From Arthrobacter sp. Marseille-P9274 (GTDB lineage Bacteria; Actinomycetota; Actinomycetes; Actinomycetales; Micrococcaceae), in the NCBI RefSeq assembly GCF_946892675.1, contig NZ_CAMPOV010000003.1, positions 62,001 to 126,000 on the forward strand: a stretch of DNA of 64,000 nucleotides, written 5' to 3'. Position 1 is the stretch's first letter. Each line of letters begins with the position of its first letter. The position numbers were made by a program, and so were the translations under genes. Shown here piece after piece: positions 9,360-17,011 of the stretch. The notes under the pieces are model-generated. The model was given only the letters and a program-made list of their open reading frames with translations. It had not been told where the DNA came from and did not search any database.

Positions 9360-10379
9360 CTACAGTTCGCCGAGGACGGCCGCGACGATCCGGTCGACCG
9401 AGAGTCCGTAGCGCTCGTGCAGCGTGGGCAGGGCGCCGGCGTGCAGGAATTCGTCGGGCAGGGCCACGGGCAGGATGCGCTTGGCGACCCCGGCACGGGC
9501 CGCGGCCGCGGCGACGGTCTCGAAGAGGCCCCCGACCACCGTGTGGTTCTCCAGCGTGACCACGAGGCGGTCGGTGTTGATCTCGGCGAGGACGGTCTCG
9601 GCGTCGAAAGGCTTGATGGTCGGGGTGTGCACCACCGCCACGTCGACGTTGTGCGCGGCGAGTTCCTTGGCGGCCTGCAGCGCCCTCATGGTCATCAGCC
9701 CGCTGGACACGAAGACCACGTCGTTGCCGCCGCGCAGCACCTTGGCCTTGCCCAGCTCGAAGGTGTAGTCGTACTCGTCCAGCACGGTGGGCACGTTGCC
9801 GCGCAGCAGGCGCAGGTAGGTCGGCCCCTCGCTCGCGGCGAGCTGCGGCACCGCCTGTTCGATGTCCACCGAGTCGCAGGGGTCCACGATGGTCAGGTTC
9901 GGCATGCCGCGGAAGATCGCCATGTCCTCGGTGGCCTGGTGCGACGGCCCGTAGCCGGTGGTCAGGCCTGGCAGCCCGCCGACGATGTTCACGTTCAGGT
10001 TCGGCTCCGCGGCATCCAGGCACAGGAAGTCGTAGGCCCGGCGGGCGGCGAACACCGAGTAGGTGGAGGCGAACGGGACCAGCCCGGTCTGCGCCATGCC
10101 GGCGGCCGCGCCGAAGAGCAACTGCTCCGCCATGCCCATCTGGAAGAACCGCTCCGGGAAGGCCTTCGCGAAGATGTGCATGTCCGTGTACTTGCCCAGG
10201 TCGGCGGTCAGCCCGACGATCTTCTCGTTCTCCTGTGCGGCCTTCACGAGGGCGTGGCCGAACGGTGCCGGGGTGGTCTTCTGGCCGGGGTCGGCGAAGG
10301 AAGCGATCATGGCCGAGGTCTTCAGCTTCGGCTTCGGTGCAGTCTTCACGGTCGGTCCGGCAGCAGTAGTCGCGGTCAC
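9360..10379 (-). CDS. Transketolase, C-terminal subunit (split type)
   Basis: A 339-residue protein that corresponds to the pyrimidine-binding and C-terminal halves of transketolase. Visible marks are FFQMGMAEQLLFGAAAGMA with the Glu that activates thiamine diphosphate, ASTYSVFAARRAYD, and GPSHQATEDMAIFRGMPN. The last 120 residues form the C-terminal fold. The first 30 residues are a Lys/Pro/Thr-rich tail not needed for the fold. It pairs with the N-terminal subunit encoded just upstream (4-base ATGA overlap), so the two form one heteromeric enzyme. Split transketolases occur in apulose-4-phosphate and sulfoquinovose pathways as well as in the pentose cycle. The neighbouring kinase and RpiB-type isomerase point to a dedicated catabolic role. 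Confidence 0.92.
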   Translation of the reverse strand: MTATTAAGPTVKTAPKPKLKTSAMIASFADPGQKTTPAPFGHALVKAAQENEKIVGLTADLGKYTDMHIFAKAFPERFFQMGMAEQLLFGAAAGMAQTGLVPFASTYSVFAARRAYDFLCLDAAEPNLNVNIVGGLPGLTTGYGPSHQATEDMAIFRGMPNLTIVDPCDSVDIEQAVPQLAASEGPTYLRLLRGNVPTVLDEYDYTFELGKAKVLRGGNDVVFVSSGLMTMRALQAAKELAAHNVDVAVVHTPTIKPFDAETVLAEINTDRLVVTLENHTVVGGLFETVAAAAARAGVAKRILPVALPDEFLHAGALPTLHERYGLSVDRIVAAVLGEL

Positions 10380-11284
10380 TTGGATTCTCCTTCAGATGCG
10401 GTGCGGGCTTCATACCCGGCGGTCAGTTGGTCGCGGCAGATCTGCCATTCGTGTTCATCGATGCGCATGAAGTGCGCCTTCTCCCGGTCTTCCAGCAGCG
10501 GCACGCCGCGGCCCACCTTGGTGTCGCACAGGATGACCGACGGCGCACCGTCGGCCTCGGCCCGGGCCGCGACCGCATCGAATGCGGCCAGCAGGGCCCC
10601 GACGTCGTTGCCGTCCACACGCTGCACGAACCAGCCGCACGCCGCCCACTTGTCCAGCACCGGCTCGGTCCGCAGCACCGTGTCGGTCTTGCCGTCGGCC
10701 TGCAGGGCGTTGATATCCACGATCGCGGTCAGGTTGCCCAGGCGGTGATGGTGCGCGCCCATCGCGGCTTCCCAGGTGGAGCCCTCGTCCAGCTCCCCGT
10801 CGGAGAGGAAGTTGAATACGCGGGAGCCCGACCCCTGCAGCCGCAGCCCCAGCGCGGTGCCCACGGCGATGGTCAGGCCGTGCCCGAGCGAGCCGCCGGA
10901 GATTTCCATCCCGGGTGTGTAGGTGGACATGCCGGACATCGGCAGCCGGGAATCGTCCGAGCCGTATGTCTCCAGCTCCTCGACCGGGACGATCCCGGCC
11001 TCCGCCAGCGCGGCGTAGTGGCCGATCGCGTAGTGGCCGGTGGAGAGCAGGAAGCGGTCCCGCCCCTCCCACTCCGGGTCATCGGCCCGGTAGCGCAGCT
11101 GGTCGGCGTAGACGGCGGCGAGGACGTCGGCCGCGTCAAGCGCCTGGCCCACGTAGCCCTGCCCCTGCGCCTCGCCCATGTTCAGCACGTGGTGGCGCAT
11201 CCGGTAGGCCGCGGCTTCCACGCGCGCCGCCCGTTCCTGCAATGACGCAGCCTCGGGAGCGTGGACGGTTTCGGTGATGGTCAC
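10376..11284 (-). CDS. Transketolase, N-terminal subunit (split type)
   Basis: A 302-residue protein that binds the diphosphate half of thiamine diphosphate. It has the GHYAIGHYAALAEAG segment, GGSLGHGLTIAVG and the cofactor motif SDGELDEGSTWEAA ending about 25 residues on at VDINALQADG. The Mg-binding Asp and Asn of the motif are both kept. The GTG at 11284 has AAAGGA 6 bases upstream. Its stop overlaps the C-terminal subunit start, so both are made together. A hairpin at 11318-11351 separates it from the MFS gene upstream, so the pair may be transcribed at a different level from the carrier. Confidence 0.92.
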   Translation of the reverse strand: MTITETVHAPEAASLQERAARVEAAAYRMRHHVLNMGEAQGQGYVGQALDAADVLAAVYADQLRYRADDPEWEGRDRFLLSTGHYAIGHYAALAEAGIVPVEELETYGSDDSRLPMSGMSTYTPGMEISGGSLGHGLTIAVGTALGLRLQGSGSRVFNFLSDGELDEGSTWEAAMGAHHHRLGNLTAIVDINALQADGKTDTVLRTEPVLDKWAACGWFVQRVDGNDVGALLAAFDAVAARAEADGAPSVILCDTKVGRGVPLLEDREKAHFMRIDEHEWQICRDQLTAGYEARTASEGESK

Positions 11285-11317
11285 AGGATTTCCTTTCGGG
11301 AAAAGTACGACGGCGTG

Positions 11318-11351
11318 GCGCCGGGGCGGGCGGTACGTCCCGCCCCGGCGC
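11318..11351. terminator. Hairpin between the MFS carrier and transketolase genes
   Basis: Arms 11318-11330 and 11339-11351 (GCGCCGGGGCGGG and its complement) form a perfect 13-bp stem with an 8-nt loop, preceded by TACGACGGCG. It lies 69 bases past the MFS stop on the minus strand and 34 bases before the transketolase GTG. It may act as a terminator or an attenuator inside one transcript. Confidence 0.65.
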
Positions 11352-11419
11352 GGCTCGGGTTTAGGAAGGTCAGGCGCTTACCGGTCCCGGAGGACCAGGC
11401 TTGCTCGGGTTCCGAAGGA

Positions 11420-12760
11420 TCAGGCGGTCACTTTGGCCGGCTTGGTGGTCGCCGCGGCCTCGGAGGCCAGGCGGCGTTCGCGGGGGCCCCAGGTTTCGCG
11501 GGTCGCCAGCGCGGCCCACAGGCCGATGGCTCCGTAGAAGCTGAACAGCAGCGCCGGGCCGAGCCAGCCCATGGCCACGAACAGCAGGGTGGTGATGAAG
11601 GGGGTGAAGCCGGAGACCATGGCCGAGATCTGGTACGCCAGCGAGGCTCCCGACGAGCGGGTCTTGGCCTGGAACAGCTCGGGGAACCAGGCGCCCTGCG
11701 CGCCGGCCAGCGAGTTCTGGCAGACCGCGTAGGAGATCACGATGGTGGCGATGATGAACAGGAACAGGCCCGTGTTGACCAGCAGGAACATCGGGATGCC
11801 GAAGAGGACGGCGAACGCGGTGGAGATGATGTAGACCGGGCGGCGGCCCACCCTGTCCGTCAGCCGGGCCCAGGCCATGGTGGCGAAGATGCCGATGCCG
11901 GAGGCGATGCACAGTGCGACCAGGGTCTGGGTCTTGTCGGCGAGCTCGGAGTTGTGCAGGTAGGAAATCATGTAGGTGACGGACACGGCGTAGCCGGCGG
12001 TCTCCGCAATGCGCAGGCCGATGCCGCGCACGATGTTGCGCCAGTCGTCGCGGATGACCTCGACGATCGGGGACTTCACGATGTCGCCGTGTTCCTTGAC
12101 ATCCTCGAAGACCGGGGACTCGGGCACCTTGGAGCGGATGATCAAGCCCACCGCGACCAGGACGATGCTGGCCAGGAACGGCACGCGCCAGGCCCATTCG
12201 TTGCCCAGCTGCACGCTGAAGAGGAAGACGAGGTTGGCCAGGAGCAGGCCCACCGGGAAGCCGGCCTGGACGATGCCGGTGTACTTGCCCTTCCGCTTCC
12301 AGGGCGCGTGCTCGTAGCTCATCAGGATGGCCCCGCCCCACTCGGCGCCGAAGGCCAGGCCCTGGATAACGCGGACGATGACCAGCAGCGCCGGGGCCAG
12401 GAGGCCGACCTGGGCGTAGGTCGGCAGCAGGCCGATGGCGAACGTGGCCAGGCCCATGAGGATCAGCGAGGCAACGAGCACCGGCTTGCGCCCGATGCGA
12501 TCACCGAGGTGCCCGCCGATGATGCCGCCCAGCGGGCGTGCCGCAAAGCCGACGCCGAGGGTGGCGAACGCTGCCAGGGTTCCGGTCAGGGGGTCGCCGC
12601 CGGGGAAGAAGGCGGTGCCGAAGTACAGGGCCGCGGCCGTGCCGAAACCGATGAAGTCGTACGTTTCGATAACGGCGCCAACACCGGAGCCGATGGCGAC
12701 GCGCTTGGCGTCCTTCGTGCCGTGAACGGGGCCGCGCATTGTCAGGGCTTCGTTGCTCAT
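11420..12760 (-). CDS. MFS transporter, metabolite:H+ symporter family
   Basis: A 446-residue twelve-helix carrier of the metabolite:H+ symporter (MHS) group. Family marks are VIETYDFIGFG at the start of helix 1, the loop RPLGGIIGGHLGDRIGRK between helices 2 and 3, QGLAFGAEWGGA in helix 4-5, and LTDRVGRRP in the second half. Known members move shikimate, proline/betaine, dicarboxylates and similar small solutes with protons. The ATG at 12760 has AAAGG nearby. The gene is divergent from the isomerase-kinase operon across a promoter with several GntR-type operators, so it most likely imports the polyol or sugar used by those enzymes. Confidence 0.9.
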   Translation of the reverse strand: MSNEALTMRGPVHGTKDAKRVAIGSGVGAVIETYDFIGFGTAAALYFGTAFFPGGDPLTGTLAAFATLGVGFAARPLGGIIGGHLGDRIGRKPVLVASLILMGLATFAIGLLPTYAQVGLLAPALLVIVRVIQGLAFGAEWGGAILMSYEHAPWKRKGKYTGIVQAGFPVGLLLANLVFLFSVQLGNEWAWRVPFLASIVLVAVGLIIRSKVPESPVFEDVKEHGDIVKSPIVEVIRDDWRNIVRGIGLRIAETAGYAVSVTYMISYLHNSELADKTQTLVALCIASGIGIFATMAWARLTDRVGRRPVYIISTAFAVLFGIPMFLLVNTGLFLFIIATIVISYAVCQNSLAGAQGAWFPELFQAKTRSSGASLAYQISAMVSGFTPFITTLLFVAMGWLGPALLFSFYGAIGLWAALATRETWGPRERRLASEAAATTKPAKVTA

Positions 12761-12807
12761 CGAATTACCTTTCGAAGCGATGGCGGAGGCTGGAGGAACC
12801 TCCGTCA

Positions 12808-12911
12808 CTGTTGACAGTCAACAGGATATGCCAAACAGTGTGAGCCGCGCCACTCGCCTCTGTCAACAGTCGACATAAAATTTCTTCAACCGTTGACTGT
12901 CAACAGTCAAC
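12808..12911. promoter_or_regulatory. Operator cluster in the divergent polyol promoter
   Basis: Three related sites. CTGTTGACAGTCAACAG (12808-12824) has perfect 8-bp arms around one base. TGTCAACAGTCGACA lies at 12861-12875. GTTGACTGTCAACAGTCAAC (12892-12911) has perfect 9-bp arms around CA. All share the TGTTGAC/GTCAACA core seen upstream of the GntR gene at 9289-9317. The third site covers the -35 element of the promoter at 12893-12922, which suggests repression. Confidence 0.78.
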
Positions 12912-12922
12912 TGCTCTAACGT
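12893..12922 (+). promoter_or_regulatory. Probable sigma-A promoter of the isomerase-kinase operon
   Basis: TTGACT (12893-12898), an 18-base spacer and TAACGT (12917-12922) fit a vegetative promoter reading toward the isomerase gene, about 50 bases before its start. The operator at 12892-12911 overlaps the -35 element and most of the spacer. Confidence 0.5.
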
Positions 12923-12973
12923 GGTTCGCGTCACAACTCCGCTCCACCCGTTCCAACTTCCTCAAGGGACCCC

Positions 12974-13801
12974 ATGACCTTCCACCCGCGGCTGGGCTGC
13001 TCCACCATCAGCTTCCGGCACCAGGACCTGGCCACGGCGCTGGCCACCATCGCCGGCCTCGGCTTCACCGAGATCGACCTCGGCGCCCTGCCGGGCGTGT
13101 GCGACCACGTGCCCTACGTCCTCGACGAGAAGGCGGTCGCCGCCGTCGCAGGGACCGTCGCCGCGTCCGGGCTGCGTGTGCGCTCCATTAATGGCGACAT
13201 CGGCGACCTGAACCGCCCGCTCTCCGCCGGGGACCGTGCGCAGCGGACCCGGCACCTGGACATGCTGCTCGCCCTCGCGGGGCAGACCGCGGCGGATGCG
13301 CTGGTACTGCCGTGCGGCGCGCTGGACAACACCCCGGTCCGCACCCTGGACCAGGACCTCGACCTCGTCGCCGCCGCGCTCACCGCAGCCGGCGAGCGCG
13401 CGGTGGACGCCGGTGTCGGACTGTGGACCGAATCCCTGCACTTCTTCCGCCTCTGCCGCGACACGGAACGCGCGCAGCAGCTGACCGACCGCCTCGCCGG
13501 CACGGATGTGCAGGTGGTCATGGACTTCAGCCACATCGTCGCCTCCGGCGGCAGCCCGGAAGACTTCGTGGAGCGTTTCCACCGCCGCATCGCGCACGTC
13601 CACCTGCGCGACGCCGTCCCCGGCAACATCAACCTCAGCATCGGCAACGGCCAGGCGGACTTCGCGGCGGGCCTGAAGTCGCTGGCGGACAAGGGCTACA
13701 CCGGCCACTTTTCCCTGGAACTCGAAACCCGCGACGTCGGCCACGACGAACGCCCGGCGGCAGCCGCAGCGGCGGCCGCCTTCATCTCGGACCTCATCTA
13801 G
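12974..13801 (+). CDS. Xylose-isomerase-like TIM-barrel sugar isomerase/epimerase
   Basis: A 275-residue AP-endonuclease-2-like TIM barrel of the sugar phosphate isomerase/epimerase family. The four expected metal ligands are visible: Glu in LWTESLHFF, Asp in VVMDFSHIV, His in AHVHLRDAV and Glu in SLELETRD. The opening GCSTISFRHQDLATAL and FTEIDLGALPG are also typical. Members interconvert ketoses and aldoses or epimerise them; related enzymes act in erythrulose-phosphate, apiose and inositol pathways. The ATG at 12974 has AAGGGA 4 bases upstream. It is first in a four-gene plus-strand operon followed at 25 bases by the SDR. The exact substrate cannot be read from sequence. Confidence 0.85.
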   Translation: MTFHPRLGCSTISFRHQDLATALATIAGLGFTEIDLGALPGVCDHVPYVLDEKAVAAVAGTVAASGLRVRSINGDIGDLNRPLSAGDRAQRTRHLDMLLALAGQTAADALVLPCGALDNTPVRTLDQDLDLVAAALTAAGERAVDAGVGLWTESLHFFRLCRDTERAQQLTDRLAGTDVQVVMDFSHIVASGGSPEDFVERFHRRIAHVHLRDAVPGNINLSIGNGQADFAAGLKSLADKGYTGHFSLELETRDVGHDERPAAAAAAAAFISDLI

Positions 13802-13826
13802 CAACGCAACAACCCAAGGAGACACC

Positions 13827-14600
13827 ATGACCACCATCCAGCGCACCGCCGTCCTCACCGGGGCCACGTCCGAGCGCGGCATCGGCGAGGCCACCGCCCG
13901 CCGCTATGCCCGCGAGGGCTGGGCCATCGTCATCCTCGACCTCGACGGCGAGAAGTCCGCGAAGGTCGCCAGCGCGATCGGCAACGAGCTGAACGTCCCG
14001 GCCTTCGGCCACGAAATCGACGTCACCAGCGAAGCGTCCGTGGCCGCCGCCCAGGCCGCGGTCGAGGCCGAAGTCCGGGCCGGCAACCTGCCTCCGGTCG
14101 GGGCGCTGGCCAACATCGCCGGCATCACCTCGCCCGTGCCGTTCCTGGAGACAACCCTCGACCTCTGGAACAAGGTCATGGCCGTCAACGCCACCGGCAC
14201 CTACCTGGTCACGAAGGCCTTCCTGCCCGCGATGCTGGAGAACAAGTGGGGCCGCATCGTCAACATGTCCTCGGTCTCCGCGCAGCGCGGCGGCGGCGTC
14301 TTCGGCAAAGTCCCCTACTCCTCCGCCAAGGCGGCCATCCTCGGCTTCACCAAGGCCCTGGCCCGCGAGCTGGGCGACAGCGGCGTCACCGTCAACGCGG
14401 TCACGCCCGGCGCCGTCGACACGAACATCCGCGTGGGCACCACCCCCGAGCTGGAGGCGGCCATCGCGGCCGACGTCCCGCTCGGCCGCACCGCCAGCAC
14501 CGAGGAGGTCGCCGCCGTCATCACCTTCCTCTCCAGCCAGGACGCCGCCTACCTGACCGGCGCCACGTTCGACATCAACGGCGGAAGCCACCTGCACTAG
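13827..14600 (+). CDS. SDR dehydrogenase, possibly D-threitol dehydrogenase-like
   Basis: A 257-residue short-chain dehydrogenase. The nucleotide motif TGATSERGIG has extra residues compared with the usual TGxxxGIG, and Asp38 (LDLDGE) suggests preference for NAD. The catalytic set is NMSSVSAQ and PYSSAKA (Ser, Tyr, Lys). The C-terminus TGATFDINGGSHLH is standard. In mycobacteria an SDR starts tetritol use by oxidising D-threitol to D-erythrulose, next to a DhaK-like kinase and an RpiB-like isomerase, which is the order seen here; that makes a polyol dehydrogenase role likely but not proven. AAGGAG precedes the ATG. Confidence 0.82.
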   Translation: MTTIQRTAVLTGATSERGIGEATARRYAREGWAIVILDLDGEKSAKVASAIGNELNVPAFGHEIDVTSEASVAAAQAAVEAEVRAGNLPPVGALANIAGITSPVPFLETTLDLWNKVMAVNATGTYLVTKAFLPAMLENKWGRIVNMSSVSAQRGGGVFGKVPYSSAKAAILGFTKALARELGDSGVTVNAVTPGAVDTNIRVGTTPELEAAIAADVPLGRTASTEEVAAVITFLSSQDAAYLTGATFDINGGSHLH

Positions 14601-14633
14601 CCGGCTCCGGCTCCCCAGACCGAAAGACATCCC

Positions 14634-16388
14634 ATGACCAGAATCTTCAACGACCCGGCCGTCTTCGCCGAGGAGGCCCTGCAGGGCTTCTGCGAGCTCC
14701 ACCCGAACCTGGTGCGCCAGGTCGACGGCGGGGCCGTCCGCCGGCACCGCCCGGCGCAGCCGAAGGTGGCCGTCATTCCCGGCGGCGGCTCTGGCCACTA
14801 CCCGGCCTTCGCCGGGCTGATCGGGCAGGGCTTTGCCGACGGCGCCGTGGTGGGCAACATCTTCACCTCGCCGTCCGCGCAGCAGGCCTACTCGGTGGCC
14901 AGGGCCGCCGAGTCCGGCGGCGGCGTCGTCTTCACCTACGGCAACTACGCCGGCGACGTGATGAACTTCGGCCTTGCCACCGAGCGGCTGGCGGCCGAGG
15001 GCATCCGGGTGGAGAACGTCATCGTGACGGATGACATCGCGTCCGCTGCGGCGGGCGAGGCCGACAAGCGCCGGGGCATCGCCGGCGACTTCACGGTCTT
15101 TAAGGTCATGGGCGCCGCGGCCGAGGCCGGGGCGGGGTTCGACGACGTGGTCCGGCTGGGGCGCAAGGCCAACAGACTGACCCGCACCATGGGCACCGCC
15201 TTCGCCGGCTGCACCTTCCCCGGCGCGGACGCGCCGCTGTTTACTGTTGCGAACGGGCAGATGGGCCTCGGGCTCGGGATCCACGGCGAGCCCGGGCTGC
15301 GCGACACCGAACTGCCCTCCGCCGCGGAGCTGGCCCGGGAACTGGTCGTGCGCGTGCTGGCCGAGGCACCCGTCGAGGGCGGCTCACGGCTCGCCGTCAT
15401 CCTCAACGGCCTCGGCTCCACCAAGCATGAGGAACTCTTCGTACTGTGGCGCACTGTCTCGGCGCTGCTCCGCGAGGCCGGCCATACCCTCGTCCTGCCG
15501 GAGGTCGGCGAACTCGTGACCTCCCTCGACATGGCGGGCGTCTCGCTCACCGTCACCTGGCTGGACGACGAACTCGAGCCGCTCTGGGCCGCCCCGGCCG
15601 AGACCCCGGCCTTCCGGCGCGGTTCGCTGGCCGGTCCCGCAGCCGCGGGCCATGAAAATGCGGAGGGTGCCGAGGCCGCGCGGGACGAAGCGCAGGAATC
15701 AACTGCCCCGGTCTCCGCCTCCTCCGACGAATCCCGGAGCTTCGCGCAGCACTGCATGTCCGCGTTGGAAACCGCGCGGCTGACGCTCCACGAGGCGGAA
15801 ACCCGGCTCGGGGACATGGACGCCATCGCGGGTGACGGCGACCATGGCCGCGGCATGGTCCGCGGCATCGACGCCGCGTTCGAAGCCGCCGTCCTCGCCC
15901 TCGACAACGGCGCGGGGGCCGGAACCATGCTGGCCACCGCCGGCGACGCGTGGGCTTCCAAGGCCGGCGGCACCTCCGGCGTCCTGTGGGGCGCGGGCCT
16001 GCGGGCCGCCGGCGAAAGCCTCGGCGACGAGGAGGCCCCCTCACCGGGCGGGCTCGTCGCCGCGGTCCAGGCCTTCACCGACCGGATCCTCACCCTGGGC
16101 AAGGCCGAACCCGGCGACAAGACCCTCGTGGACGCCCTGCTGCCGCTCGTCCGCACCCTGGTCGATGCCACCGGCAACGGCGCCGCTCCGCTGGCCGCCT
16201 GGCATGAAGCCGCCCGCACGGCCGCATCGGCCGCCGAGGCGACGGGGGGCTTAACTCCGAAGAAGGGCCGCGCGAGGCCGCTGGCGGAAAAGAGCATCGG
16301 CACCCCCGACCCGGGCGCCACCTCCCTGGCGATGGTGGCGGCCGCCGTCGTCGACCGCTTCACCACCACCAACGCGCCAACGAAGTAA
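14634..16388 (+). CDS. Fused DhaK-DhaL dihydroxyacetone/erythrulose-type kinase
   Basis: A 584-residue ATP-dependent kinase with both domains in one chain. DhaK (residues 1 to about 330) shows VIPGGGSGHYPAFAG, VVGNIFTSPS, VFTYGNYAGDVMNF and GLGIHGEPG. DhaL (about 365-580) shows AIAGDGDHGRGM, the Asp-rich loop that binds Mg-ATP, and SKAGGTSGVLWG. A charged, Ala/Glu-rich linker joins them. Fused enzymes phosphorylate dihydroxyacetone, and close relatives in mycobacteria phosphorylate D- or L-erythrulose. Beside an RpiB-type isomerase and a split transketolase, the substrate is more likely a C4 or branched C5 ketose than dihydroxyacetone. The gene starts 33 bases after the SDR and ends 9 bases before rpiB. 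Confidence 0.9.
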   Translation: MTRIFNDPAVFAEEALQGFCELHPNLVRQVDGGAVRRHRPAQPKVAVIPGGGSGHYPAFAGLIGQGFADGAVVGNIFTSPSAQQAYSVARAAESGGGVVFTYGNYAGDVMNFGLATERLAAEGIRVENVIVTDDIASAAAGEADKRRGIAGDFTVFKVMGAAAEAGAGFDDVVRLGRKANRLTRTMGTAFAGCTFPGADAPLFTVANGQMGLGLGIHGEPGLRDTELPSAAELARELVVRVLAEAPVEGGSRLAVILNGLGSTKHEELFVLWRTVSALLREAGHTLVLPEVGELVTSLDMAGVSLTVTWLDDELEPLWAAPAETPAFRRGSLAGPAAAGHENAEGAEAARDEAQESTAPVSASSDESRSFAQHCMSALETARLTLHEAETRLGDMDAIAGDGDHGRGMVRGIDAAFEAAVLALDNGAGAGTMLATAGDAWASKAGGTSGVLWGAGLRAAGESLGDEEAPSPGGLVAAVQAFTDRILTLGKAEPGDKTLVDALLPLVRTLVDATGNGAAPLAAWHEAARTAASAAEATGGLTPKKGRARPLAEKSIGTPDPGATSLAMVAAAVVDRFTTTNAPTK

Positions 16389-16397
16389 GGACACCCC

Positions 16398-16883
16398 ATG
16401 GCACTGCGACTCATCCTCGGCTCGGACGAAGCCGGCGTCGACTACAAGGACCAGATCCTGGCCGACCTGCGGCAGGACCCGCGTGTCGGCGAAATCATCG
16501 ACATCGGCGTCAACCGCTCCGACGAGGACTTCGCCAAGCCCTATCCGTACATCGGCATCGCCGCCGGCGAGCTTATCCGGGACGGCCGCGCCGACCGCGC
16601 GATCCTGTTCTGCGGCACCGGCCTGGGCGTGGCCATCTCCGCCAACAAGGTCGAGGGCATCCGCGCGGCCACCGCCCACGATTCCTTCTCCGTGGAGCGC
16701 TCCGTGCTCTCGAACAACTGCCAGATCCTCACCATGGGCCAGCGCGTCATCGGCCTCGAGCTGGCCCGCCGCCTGGCCAAGGAGTGGATCGGCTACACCT
16801 TCGACCCGTCCTCCGCCTCCGCGGCGAAGGTCCAGGTGCTCGAGGAGTTCGAAGGGGCGGCGGCAGTCACCGGCGGTGCCTGA
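16398..16883 (+). CDS. RpiB/LacAB-family sugar-phosphate isomerase (DerI-like)
   Basis: A 161-residue RpiB/LacA/LacB isomerase. Marks are LILGSDEAGVDYK at the N-terminus, the catalytic Cys loop FCGTGLGVAISANKVEGIRAA and NNCQILTMGQRVIG. The N-terminal SDEAG replaces the SDHAG/CDHAA more usual in ribose-5-phosphate isomerase B; the same change is known in D-erythrulose-4-phosphate isomerase-like members. It would turn the kinase product into an aldose phosphate such as erythrose 4-phosphate, a transketolase substrate. AAGGA precedes the ATG at 16398. It ends the operon; ACGACGGCGGC appears 16 bases past the stop without an obvious full hairpin. Confidence 0.88.
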   Translation: MALRLILGSDEAGVDYKDQILADLRQDPRVGEIIDIGVNRSDEDFAKPYPYIGIAAGELIRDGRADRAILFCGTGLGVAISANKVEGIRAATAHDSFSVERSVLSNNCQILTMGQRVIGLELARRLAKEWIGYTFDPSSASAAKVQVLEEFEGAAAVTGGA

Positions 16884-17011
16884 TTCAAGAGCGGGAGGAC
16901 GACGGCGGCGCAGCGGTTAACCTTTCGGCCACCCGAGCGCCTCCCTCCGTCCACCCTGCCCGCCTAGCTTCATGCGTGTCCCTCCCCTCGAACCACTCGC
17001 AGGAGCACACC

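Noticed and set aside
16891-16910. ACGACGGCGGC after the RpiB-type gene as terminator
   Set aside because: No matching complementary arm is found nearby, so only the word, not a hairpin, is supported.
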